This document shows, piece after piece, positions 30,808 through 40,115 of a DNA stretch of 40,115 bases. The translations under genes and the position numbers were made by a program. The DNA is from Gloeopeniophorella convolvens (taxonomy: Eukaryota > Basidiomycota > Agaricomycetes > Russulales): assembly GCA_022496205.1 (NCBI GenBank), contig WTXD01000119.1:1-40115 (forward strand), in the 5' to 3' direction. Below the pieces are notes generated by a model that was given only the letters and a program-made list of their open reading frames with translations, had not been told where the DNA came from and did no database searches. Positions within the stretch are counted from its first letter, which is position 1. The number at the start of each line of letters is the position of its first letter.

Positions 30808-32129
30808 ATGAACACTACATCACCCGAGAGTCGACTCCCTGACACTTCTACCAGGAGGGTCCTACGCGGCCCAGAGAGACTGCAGAACCACGAAGTGAAA
30901 TGGAGAGATCGCCAACGGTTCCTCGAATCCAAGGGCTACATGCTTCGCCCACGTCTTCGGCCTGGATGGACCCCGTCCTGGAAACGGACGGGGGAGAGGA
31001 TCATGTACAGTGAGGACGCCTCATGTCTCCCGGTAAGCTCGGTTTATGGTTCCTTTGTGCTGCAATTCACTCTTGCACTGCTAGCTCCGCCCCATGTTGG
31101 TCGATGCAACGCGTATATCAGATGGAAAGCTCGTATACATCAAGCAATTTGAGACCGACGACTTAGAATCCCGAATAGCCATGATGTTGGGTGCGCTCGA
31201 AGACCCTACGAACCACAGCGTGCCAATCCTTGATACTTTTGTCGACGATGCGGACGAGACTATCTCATACATTGTCATGCCCTTTTTGAGGCTCTCGGAC
31301 AGCCCTCCTTTCGATTTCGTTGAAGAGTTGCTGGACTTTGTTGATCAGATCCTCGAGGTATTGTCTCCTTTCCGTTGTCATATTGTTCGCACTATTGCTG
31401 AGCCTTGTCCAGGGCCTCGTCTTCATGCATTCGCAAGGTGTTGCTCATCGGTTCGTTAGACATTTCTTGCCGCCGATTCACGCTAAGCCCTGTGCCCATG
31501 AACAGGGATTGCGACCTCAAGAACATCCTTATGGACGGGTCCAACATGTTTCCCCTTGGGTTCCATCCAGTCAGGGACATATTCCTCGCTGATTATGTCA
31601 CCCCCGCAACACACATACCGCGTTTAGACGCTGGAGTCAGGTACTATTTCGTCGACTACGGTATTTCTTCGTATTTCCCTCCTGGATCCCAACGTCAGCT
31701 GGTTCTTGGGACCGACGGTCGTGACCAAGATGTTCCCGAACTCTCGAACGACGTCCCCTATGACCCGTTCAAGGTCGATATATTCACTATCGGGAACAAT
31801 CTACGCATTGAATTCCAGGCAGTACGCCCCTGTCTCATGTGTGCTTTGATTCATCTCACGTCACTCAGAAATACTCTAATCTGGGTTTCTTCACACCTTT
31901 GATCGAGTATATGACGCAGAATGAACCCAGTGCCAGACCATCGGCCGAGGACGCGCTGAAGCAGTGGAAATCGATCCGTCGTCGTATATATCTTCTGCAC
32001 CGTTATTGGAGGCCACGGGAACGAAAGGAACCTCTTTTAATCGTGGTGATATTGGATATTGTTCACGCACTAGGGTTTTTGCCACGCTTTGCCAAGATGG
32101 TGTACCGTACTGTTTGTTTGGATCTATAG
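30808..32129 (+). CDS. Protein kinase-like domain protein (FunK1-like, mushroom family)
   Basis: Exons 30808-31032, 31085-31357, 31413-31450, 31506-31821 and 31869-32129 total 370 residues. The N-terminal ~75 residues are basic and have no glycine-rich loop (YMLRPRLRPGWTPSWKR). The kinase fold then gives KLVYIKQFE (VAIK lysine), YIVMPFLRLSD (hinge), GLVFMHSQGVAHRDCDLKNI (catalytic loop with HRD and Asn) and YYFVDYGISSYF (DFG position as DYG). DVPYDPFKVDIFTIGNNL and PSARPSAEDALKQW close the C-lobe. The key Lys, Asp, Asn and Asp are present, so activity is possible although the glycine loop is not visible. Large families of such genes exist in Agaricomycetes. A hydrophobic stretch lies near the end (LLIVVILDIVHALGFL). 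Confidence 0.85.
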
Positions 32130-32913
32130 TTAGGGGATAAATTTGTGGCGCTGCAGTCAAACACTTTCGTTCTTGTGAGATTAGGAGTTGCGCTGCATGG
32201 TCCCTGACAAAAGTTGACGATGGATGCGAGCCTATTACGCGCTGTCGCCTTGGCATTGCGGCCCAGAACCATAGATACTGCGGCATGGGAATGGTTGGGG
32301 AAACATGAGAAGTGTAACCATTTTACTTTCGCTGTCGTATACAGAAGAGACGCTAAATGCACAGGACCATGATAGACCAAACGGATGGAAAGAGGACGAG
32401 CGGGAGTAATGCTGGTGCACCTCGACAAAGCTCAAATTCATAATTTGTTCACAATTCACCTCTCAAGTAGCCATACTATGGCGGGACCCTGAGTGGTGCA
32501 TATGCACCATTGAGCGTCCCCTGGCATCAAATCTTGCTGGAACGGTCTCAGATCTTGCCAGAATATAGAATAACATACAGCCTATGGTCTAAATATATTT
32601 CATCTTGTTTTGTGAAGCCTTCAGCGTGCCAGAGCAATGCCGAAGATGAGCCCAAAACCCCCGCGAGAGCGAAGGAGCGCCCGTGACTCCGTCACAGATT
32701 GTCACATTTGCCGCAAAGCCGATGATAGTTGGGGCAACGGCGCCTTCGATAGGACCCTGCCAAACCCCTATAGAGCTCCGATGCAAAAAAAACCGAAAAT
32801 CGCCGGCCCGGGGCAGGAGGTTAGATGCTTTTGAACTGAATGTGGTCTTATGACCAACCGATGTTACATGGCAAAAGAACCGAATCTGGTCAGCTGGCCA
32901 CTGATCTGGGGTG
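32130..32913. other. Intergenic before solo LTR
   Basis: No gene is supported. A 65-codon ATG-started frame at 32637-32834 exists but has no domain and no intron evidence. Confidence 0.35.
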
Positions 32914-33481
32914 TGTCACGTGCTGTGCAGGGGTTCTGCCGAAGGACTTGCAAGACCTAAGCCTCACGGTCGCAGTAGAGGATGAAGAGCGATGGGGCAA
33001 GTCGGGTGGCGTTCAAGCACACTAGAGGATGCCACTGAAACTCCAGTATATTACAGGAGGTCAAAGCTAAGGAGCTAAGACGCTACTGGCAGGTCCTTAT
33101 ATACTACAAGGATACCTACTGACTAAGCAACTGGATTGGGTTCATGTGGGTCAGGAAGCGCAGAGTACAAGTGGGGCATGCTATAAATAGACATGCTGAC
33201 TGAACGCTCACTCAGCTGACGTCACCATCAGTCAGCAGTGAGTCATCCACGTTTCGTCAGCATCATGGCCTAGGCCCGGTCACGAGTCTCATCACGTGCT
33301 CGGTCACGTGACTGCGGAGAACTCGGTCCAAGGGCGAGGTGTCGAAGCCGGTCATCTATGCTCGTCAGTCCCTCCTGCTGCTGATCGTACTGCACCAGAT
33401 TGGCACGGATATCTGCAGTCGCCAGAAGGGTCGTCGGGGTCGGTTCGCCCGGCCCGGAAGCCGTGGGCTGAGATCGTGACA
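32914..33481 (+). repeat. Solo LTR, family D (568 bp), target duplication GGGTG
   Basis: It begins TGTCACGTGC and ends GATCGTGACA, like the copy at 2388-2954, and is nearly identical to it over most of its length. Divergence concentrates in the last ~150 bp. GGGTG precedes and follows it, a perfect 5-bp target duplication different from that of the other copy, so the two are independent insertions. No internal retroelement sequence remains. Confidence 0.93.
33182..33224 (+). promoter_or_regulatory. TATA box plus CRE-like palindrome inside solo LTR (copy 2)
   Basis: TATAAAT at 33182-33188 and TGACGTCA at 33217-33224 keep the same spacing as in the copy at 2655-2697, and TGAGTCA follows again. 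Conservation between independent insertions fits a promoter function. Confidence 0.5.
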
Positions 33482-34140
33482 GGGTGGGTATGATGAGAAA
33501 ACAACAGGATACACTCGGTAATTAGTGCTCTCAGACCACTGTGGGAGATCTTATGCTCAAGTAATGCATGTAGCCTTTCATTTGTTGTTCTGTTGTGACA
33601 ATGTAGCCACATTGGTACCTATATCAGCAACGATAGTCATATCAACCCTCCTTTCCCTCTTACCACCACCATCCCTTGGGCGCTTGTGGGTTCCACCCTT
33701 GGGGGGTGGGTCGTCATCTGGCGACATGGCGACCCATCCACCCCCTTCCTCTCTGGCCTCCCTCCCAGAGACCTCCTCCCTGTTATCTGCACTTCCATGG
33801 CACGGTTTCCCTCAAGTGGCTTCGGTCTGGGAAGACCTCAGCTGGGCATTGGGGACCCCAGCATGCTCCCCCCTCCTTTTTTCACTTAGTGGTTACAGTC
33901 AAGGAACAGGAAGTCTTATGCGCTTCAAGACGCTCTACAAAAACACCCCTGTCTTATTCCTTGCTTACCATGCTTACCGGTCTTAGTCTTCCTTAGCAAA
34001 GATTTTATGATCTCAGAGCTCGATTAGGGCCTGCTTGAAGCCATCTTACAATTTTGAGCTTACCTGAGTCTTCTGCCCTGCTTCTGCCTTCCTTATCATT
34101 GTTCTATATCACTCTTGCCCAAGCTTGCCTAACTGCATCA
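33482..34140. other. CT-rich spacer, no gene seen
   Basis: This stretch is pyrimidine-rich on the plus strand around 33640-34130. It has short overlapping frames and no recognisable protein or repeat boundary. It may be old transposon DNA. Confidence 0.3.
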
Positions 34141-34445
34141 TTATACTATAAAAAATGTAGGTAAAGCAATGATGTAACTAAAAAGGGCAGAGCTCGCAGA
34201 CCACGAGCAGAAGGAAGTGGTGCACGCGTGCAGCGGCACGCGGCACGCAGGAGGGACATGCCCATGACAACCACCTGCACACGACCCCGCGCAGCACAAC
34301 AGCGGAATGTTCCCCGCCGTCCCTGGCACCCCACTCAGTACGCGCCACGCGCTCCTCGCCAAAGTCCACCGCACACCGCGCGCTACGTGCGCCGACGACG
34401 AGCAGCAGGCTCTGTGCGGCATCCTCGTCTGCATCTGGCTGCGGG

Positions 34446-34854
34446 TGTTGAGACGGACAGGACTCAGGACAGGAAGGACGTCTCTGATTAGATTAGATAA
34501 GGGACTCGGTGATCTGCGAGCTATCTGATCTACAATGTATATGACATCATTATGTTCTAGCCCCTAAGGCTGTACCTACTTTCGTTCCTGTTCTAGATTC
34601 TTCTGGGCCCTTCCATGACCCATATGCAGTTCCGGGTTGACCCACCTGCAGTTCCGGTCGACCCACTTTAGTTCCGCTTTCACATGGGTCTCTGGTTATC
34701 ACATGTTGCTGTTGTTTATCACATGCAAACCACACTCCTTTTGTGTATATAAAGGACGCTGTTTTCGCCCTTGTAGCCTCAGTCTGTTGACTTCACTGAC
34801 TGAGCTTTGCTCTTGCTTGCCTAGTTGGCACCCTGTTTCTGCTGCGCTTCAACA
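34446..34854 (+). repeat. Solo LTR related to family A (409 bp), target duplication GCGGG
   Basis: It begins TGTTGAGACGGAC and ends GCTGCGCTTCAACA, the same termini as the family-A LTRs, but is shorter and clearly diverged. GCGGG flanks both sides, a perfect 5-bp duplication. It has TATATAAAGG and one copy of a GACTGAG-containing motif that is doubled in the 485-bp LTRs. No internal sequence remains. Confidence 0.92.
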
Positions 34855-35356
34855 GCGGGGGCGCGGGTGCACAGCCGCACTTGGGCATAACGGCGAGGCA
34901 TGCCTTGTCTGCACTGATAGCATGGCACGCTAGTGCGAGCGTCGAGGACAAAAGTGCCGCGTGGGAGGGGTGTGGGGACGCCGTTGGTGTCGTACGGCGC
35001 GGGTGGGGTGGACTGTACATGGTCCGTGCCGTGTGCGGGGGTGTACGTCTGCATAGTACCCGAGGCGTGGGCGGCCGTCAGCCGCACGCGCGGGACCGCG
35101 TCTGCGGGGGCTGCAACTCGTGGCGTGCAGCATGATGCGGGCCACCTGGTCGGGGGGACACCTGGTTGGGTGGAGGTGGTGGAAAGGGAGGAGGGTGGCA
35201 AGGAATGCCAATGGGGAGGACGATGGCGAGGGGGCGAAGGGCAGGCAGGTCAGCAGCTGCGGGAGTAAGAGCGCAGGAGGCAGCGTACCTGTGTGTATGC
35301 CTTAAACACCGGCTCACTTGGCCACACTGGTGTCTGCCGCTCTATCCTGCTCCCAG

Positions 35357-35841
35357 TGTTGAGACGGACGGTGTCCTGGCGGCTCTGATTAGATTAGATA
35401 TGGACCTAATGATCAAGGACTATCTTATCTTGTGTACATAATGTTCTAGACTTAAGGCTGTGTTCAGCCCCACATTCGTTTCCATGTTCTGGACTATTCT
35501 AGGGCATTCCATGACCCACCTTGTACTCCGGTACCCACTCTTACTCCGTTTCATGTGGGTCTCCTAGGCTTTCTAAGCAGTGTTTATCACATGCTATCTG
35601 TCGCTCCTTACTGTATATAAGGACCTCTTTCTTCGCCTTTGTAGCCTCAGTCTTTTGACCTTCTCTGACTGAGGCAAGTACACTACCGCTCCTTTCACTT
35701 CTACCTTATGCTTACCCTACCTTGTAGCGTCACTCTGTGTCCTTCAGGTATTGCACTAATGTATAAGTCTTTTGACCTTCTCTGACTGAGCGTCACTCTG
35801 TGTCCTTCAGTTGTCACTCCACCCTTTGCTGCGCTTCAACA
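35357..35841 (+). repeat. Solo LTR, family A (485 bp), target duplication CCCAG
   Basis: It begins TGTTGAGACGG and ends GCTTCAACA. CCCAG lies directly before and after, a perfect 5-bp duplication. By eye it differs from 514-998 (opposite strand) at three positions in 485, so family A moved recently. It contains TATATAA at 35614-35620 and two pairs of internal duplicated motifs near its 3' end. Confidence 0.95.
35614..35620 (+). promoter_or_regulatory. LTR TATA box (family A)
   Basis: TATATAA lies about 257 bp into the LTR, the usual position at the end of U3. The same box occurs at the matching place in 514-998 and 34446-34854. Confidence 0.6.
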
Positions 35842-36604
35842 CCCAGGTCATACGCCGCAACGCGCACCTCCGTGCCCACGCTGTTCGAGGCGTCGAGCCG
35901 GTGTGCCGCCATGATGCGCGCCGAGCCACCCTTGGCGGTGAGTGGGGACGGCAGCACTGCCCTGGCCGAGTTCGGGGATGCTGGCGCGCACGAAGAGCGC
36001 GGGCTGGTGCCCGAGCCTTAACGGGCTTGATGGAGGAATGGAGGCCGGTGGTCTTGCGCTGTTAGGGTCCAGCGGTCTCTACGCTCGGAAACCTCAGATC
36101 TGGGTATTTTGCCCTGCGAAGCGATCAGGTTGAGCTGGGTAGCGAAGGATGTGACCCCAGACTGCCCTTGAGCGCAGATGCGAGCCTGTATGTTTGTATA
36201 TTGCAGTTCCCGTTACTTCCTTTTCCTTCCTGGTTCCTTTACACTTTCGGGTCGCAGGAAACCCTTGTACCTACCAGATTTGGCTTCGGGTTCCCACGTA
36301 GTCAGTAGTACTGCATCCTGTAGTGTTTTGGATCAAAAAGCTTCCTTTCCCCGGTGCTCCCATCTTATTTCGGGTCTGCATCGCGTTCAGAGACTCTCCC
36401 TCACTCTCTGGAGGGCCCGAGGCCTTCCAGGACCTTCGGGTCAGCTTCAGGTTGTGTTCCTGCGAGTTCGGGTCCTTTCCTTGCGTTTCCGAGTGGATCC
36501 TTGCAGTCACTAGCTCACCCTATTGCTCATCCGACCACCCAATCCTCATCCCATCACCCCTGGCGACTATAGCAACTCCCCTCGGTCCACATCTCTAGCT
36601 GGAC

Positions 36605-36748
36605 TCAGGATATCAGCGCGTACGTTGCGTCCTGCTCAGTGATGCACGTGAAGAGGTCCTGCACGTGCACGGGCACCTGGGTATGCTGGTGCATCTGCGT
36701 GGTATGCGCCATACGGAGTGCGTCGGGGCCATGAACTGGTGGGTCAGG
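36605..36748 (-). pseudogene. C-terminal coding fragment cut by the 36749 LTR
   Basis: A minus-strand frame of about 47 codons (PDPPVHGPDALRMAHTTQMH then QVPVHVQDLFTCITEQ) ends at a TGA at 36605-36607. It begins exactly at the LTR boundary. It looks like the end of a protein interrupted by the element insertion. The family is not recognised. Confidence 0.4.
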
Positions 36749-37400
36749 TGTCACGAACACTAGGGCCTTAAGGAGGTCGAACTGCTCAGAACACTAGAGC
36801 GAATCCAGCCCTACCAGTAAATACCCTACGCGTCGCTCACAATGCGACGCGTACCACTCACATTGCGACTACAAGTCGAAATGCATCATGTGATCCTTCA
36901 CCCCCATTCCTCGCCCTACTCCCTAATGGCCAATTAACCCTGGAATACCCCCAAGATCCCGGACTAGGGATCTCTCAGAATGGCCATATTACTCGTCCCA
37001 AAGTAACCAGAACCTTGATCAAGGTGAAACACTTCATGCGTCCTCTTTGGGACCCTGATCATCAAGAACTCCATGGGGCCTCAAGCCCCACTCTGCGATG
37101 GAATCTAAGAAGTGTATCAGAGAGGAGAGGTTATGGGGAATCCCCTCTGGAATCCCCATCAGTAATTAGACCAGATTCGTCTGGGGGGTCTCCAGTAGTA
37201 TATAAGACCCCCATGTATCGCCTAGTGGTCCTCAGACTGTCCATCTGTGGCACTCTCATCTGTACCTAGCACTGCAATAGCACTGTTAGTGTGTTCCCTC
37301 TCTGCTCCTGCATATTGCAGCTCATCTTCTGTCTATCCCCCTCGACGCTCTCCAAACTCTGCTATCCTCTCTGCGTGCACTCCGCGAGTGAGTCCTGACA
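36749..37400 (+). repeat. Putative 5' LTR (652 bp) of an element running off the right edge
   Basis: It begins TGTCACGAAC and ends GAGTCCTGACA, with TG...CA termini and 5-bp inverted ends (TGTCA/TGACA). A TATATAAG box at 37199-37206 is followed by a pyrimidine-rich leader. The next bases, TTTGGACAG, could be a primer-binding site starting TGG. A long unusual reading frame opens 26 bp later. The 3' LTR would lie beyond the window, so the call rests on structure alone. Confidence 0.65.
37199..37206 (+). promoter_or_regulatory. TATA box in the right-end LTR
   Basis: TATATAAG lies about 450 bp into the putative LTR and about 200 bp before its end, consistent with a U3/R boundary. Confidence 0.5.
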
Positions 37401-37426
37401 TTTGGACAGTCTCTTACATCCTCTGA

Positions 37427-40115
37427 TCAGCTGCGACTCTAGTGTCTTACTCTGGAATCACCACACCTCAGACCGTGCTCCTTTTGGACCGTGCTCAACC
37501 CCAAGCGCTGATTCGACCCCTGTCTTACTCTGATCTTGACGCTCCCCCTCGTGGACCGCCAACCATCCTTGACTACGGCACTCCCACTTGTGGACTGTCA
37601 CCTGAACTACAGTATCCTCCCCTTGCCTCTACTCCTCGACCTCCACCCACACCTCGCTCTCCATTGTATCATCCTCGCTCCCCATCTCCTGTCGACGTTG
37701 AACCAGGACAGATCCTCGACGTCCTCACTGTACCACCTCGCTCTCCCTCTCCGCATCACTCAGCCTTCGACTTCCTAGTCCGTCTCAGAGCCCAACAGGT
37801 GCAAGAACACTTTGCAGAAATCCTACGCACCTCAGCTGTCCCACAGTCTCCTATCCCTGGCCCCTCTACTGGTGAACAAGCTCCCAGCCCCTTGGTCGAG
37901 CCTACTCCAGCCTCCCCTTTCTTATCCACTCCCCAGCCTCGCTCTTCGCGTCCTTCACCTCCTTACTCCCCTTCGCATCTGTCTGTCCTTGCCCCTTCTC
38001 CTCATCCTCCATTGCCGGCACATACTCCCGCACTCCCTCCTACTCGCGCTCCTACTCCTCATCCTGTACCAACTCCCATACCCTCGCGAGCAGTGATGGT
38101 ATCCCCTTTGATCTTCGCTCCCAACCTCGTCCTAGCACCTGCTCTTGAGATACTCGTCGACATTGCAGTTGGGCAATTTCTGGACCAAGCACCGCCTCCA
38201 TACCATCGCGTCCGTTCCCCTTCTGAGGTCATAAACGATAGCGACCTCACTGACTACGTTGACTTCCACTTCGACGCTCCACCACTCCAACCCATCCCTG
38301 TCTGTCCCCGAATACTTCATCGACCCCACGAGCGAATTGCAGCACAACTTGCTGGTCGCCCCCAACGTTCTGATGCATCCCAACTCCTCTGGCACGTTCC
38401 TCGCATCAAATCAGTGTGATTTTACCTTGAAAACATCAACAACTACCTCCCTGAGCTTCGTCTTTTCTGCTCTCACCTCGAGGAGTACTATTACTTCACA
38501 CTCGAAGCTACTCGCCCAAACGAAGGCAACAGACGCTTGCCAGAACACCCATATCACCCTCGACACATCTGCGCCTTCACTATCTACATCCCACCATCGC
38601 GCGAACTACCCCTTGGAGCTATACGCTACGAGTTCACTTATCATCTTGTCGACAATCTCCTCTCCCTCGAATTTGGCACCCAAAGGTGCTTTGAAGGTGC
38701 CAGAGTACCACTCCGTCACATTGACTTCCTAGACAGCCGATTCCTAAGTACTTACGGCTTTCTCCACTTCGACCACGGCCACATCATCTCTGTCCGCGAC
38801 CGCTACTCAGAACTCAATGACTCCTGTCTCCTATATCCTGCACTTCGACTCTTCACTGCCTTCCATCGCATCCCTGACAACATCAGAGAAGTAGGAGACA
38901 CACCCTTCCTTCGCCACGACCATAACCTCATCGCCCTCATTCATGTGCCAAGGGGAGAACTTGAATAAACCTAGCAAATCAGTCGAATACTTGTACCTGT
39001 AAAATAGTATCTGCCCAATTACTTTCTAGAGTGCGTAGCACCTCTGTGGGAGATACTATTGACTCAGACTCGACTCAGTGGAAGCACCACCCCAAGTATT
39101 GCTTGAAGGACTCCACCTTATTCCTTATAACGACGACAATCATCTAACCTTTGACCAAGCCTATCGACGCTTCTTCAACAAATATTATCAAGTCCTCCAT
39201 CATATTATCTGACTCCAGTTCTACGACCCTCGCGCTCGTGTCCACGACTTCTCTACCGACACTCTAGTCCGCTCTGACTCTTGGCTTACTCCGGTTCTAA
39301 CAAGACTTCGACGATCTCTCCCGTTCGGACAACTCTTTGACAACGATCTACACCTCAGTCACTGGTTCAACGCTGAAAGGAACATTGTCCAAAGTGCTGT
39401 AGAAGAACAGCACCTCTTTTGGTTCCTTCAACGACCTAGCGGTGTACGCTGGGAACCCATCCAAACCACCAACCTCTGGCTCGAACTCGAGCTCTTTTGG
39501 TGGAACATCGTCCAAGTCCACAAAGAACATCTCATCGAGAAAATCCTTACCGGCCATCAAATCTACTATCTTGAACACTTCATCACTACTCCGTACCAGA
39601 CTCGTCTCCACTTTGCTCAACTTGTTCTACTTCAAGAAAACCCTCTAGTTCCTCTCTACTCTATCTGCTCCGGCCCTTTCTGCAACTATACCTTGCATCT
39701 GCAAGACGCACACTGGATCATAAGTAATCCTCTCAACCTCGACCTTGTCCAATCAAACAACGACTTCCTGTATCCTGTACCTCGACGACCTCCTCTTATT
39801 CCTCCCGCAACCCCTGAATCAGACGTTGAAGAAAATAGTTGGAACAATGCCCCAAGCATTGTCAGCAACTTCAGCCTCGACGAAGAACAAGAAGCAACAG
39901 ACAACGACGTCCCCAGCATCCACACTATCAGCGACCTCGACCTACAAGACACCAGTGACCTTACCGACACCCAGTATTTAGAGATCTAGTCAGATCCTCC
40001 TGTACCCTGTATTTTAGACTATCAGAGTCTTTCTGTCGCAATTCTGGCATCCAGACCTAATCGTCGACGGTCTCCCAGACACCGTCCTCCGACACCACTA
40101 CCGCAAGTAGCGTTA
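37427..40115 (+). pseudogene. Unrecognised LTR-element protein, proline-rich N-terminus, several breaks
   Basis: One frame opens at 37427 just after the LTR and runs to 38968 with a single in-frame TGA (38417-38419). After a frame change between 38969 and 39063, coding resumes and runs to the window edge with a TGA at 39210 and a TAG at 39987. The first ~210 residues are Pro/Ser-rich (PRPPPTPRSPLYHPRSPSPV). The rest is globular and rich in aromatics and His (YRRFFNKYYQVLHHI, ELELFWWNIVQVHKEHLIEK, QIYYLEHFITTPYQ), ending in an acidic then basic tail. No ATG occurs in frame before 38096. There is no zinc knuckle, protease or polymerase motif. It sits where Gag would be, but I cannot assign it to a family. 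Confidence 0.55.

Larger units (their letters stand above)
34141..36748 (-). other. GC-rich, probably decayed coding DNA split by two solo LTRs
   Basis: Outside the two solo LTRs (34446-34854, 35357-35841) the sequence is GC-rich and has plausible minus-strand frames. Examples are LTAKGGSARIMAAHRLDASN at about 35860-35960 and, across the first LTR gap, ADEDAAQSLLLVVGARSARC. The pieces do not give one continuous model and I do not recognise them. The target duplications mean the pre-insertion sequence can be recovered exactly by removing each LTR and one duplication. Confidence 0.35.

Noticed and set aside
32637..32834. 65-codon ATG-started frame
   Set aside because: It has no domain, no intron evidence and no supporting context; it lies in a repeat-rich intergenic region.

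Overview
The window looks like genomic DNA of a basidiomycete fungus, most likely an Agaricomycete. The evidence is intron-dense genes with 45-75 bp introns, GC-rich exons, fungal versions of conserved eukaryotic proteins (RLI1/ABCE1, NAC beta, PIG-S/GPI17, RRG9), a multi-exon P450, a FunK1-like kinase-fold protein of the kind abundant in mushrooms, and Copia-type LTR elements. All gene models below were spliced by eye. Exon lengths and phases were summed for the PAQR, small-gene, P450, coactosin, NAC beta, GPI17, SNT1-like, kinase-like and unknown minus-strand models.

Layout. (1) 1-3430 is a transposon graveyard: nested Copia elements on the minus strand, a solo LTR with a perfect 5-bp target duplication, and a large imperfect hairpin. 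(2) 3690-4960 is a GC-rich degenerate-repeat block without a credible gene. (3) 5736-10166 holds three plus-strand genes: a seven-transmembrane PAQR/haemolysin-III protein, a 78-residue unknown protein and a cytochrome P450. (4) 10167-14300 is gene-poor, with a roughly 600-bp degenerate coding-like tandem repeat and duplicated or inverted fragments of a decayed gene. (5) 14386-32129 is the conserved core: RRG9(-), coactosin(+), GNAT acetyltransferase(-), NAC beta(+), GPI17(-), SNT1-like SANT protein(+), Par14-type parvulin(-), RLI1(+), an unknown protein(-) and a kinase-like protein(+). These ten genes alternate strand without exception, so every intergenic gap is a shared divergent promoter or a convergent terminator region. 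(6) 32130-40115 is again repeat-rich: three solo LTRs, each with its own perfect 5-bp target duplication, then a 652-bp LTR followed by a long unrecognised proline-rich retroelement reading frame that runs off the window.

The core genes are housekeeping functions (translation and ribosome recycling, nascent-chain binding, GPI anchoring, mitochondrial maintenance, chromatin, actin, proline isomerisation). They are not a pathway cluster. The candidates for something new are the unrecognised LTR-linked reading frame at the right end, the strictly alternating gene array, the hairpin at 3154-3427 and the tandem array at 12.3-13.6 kb.
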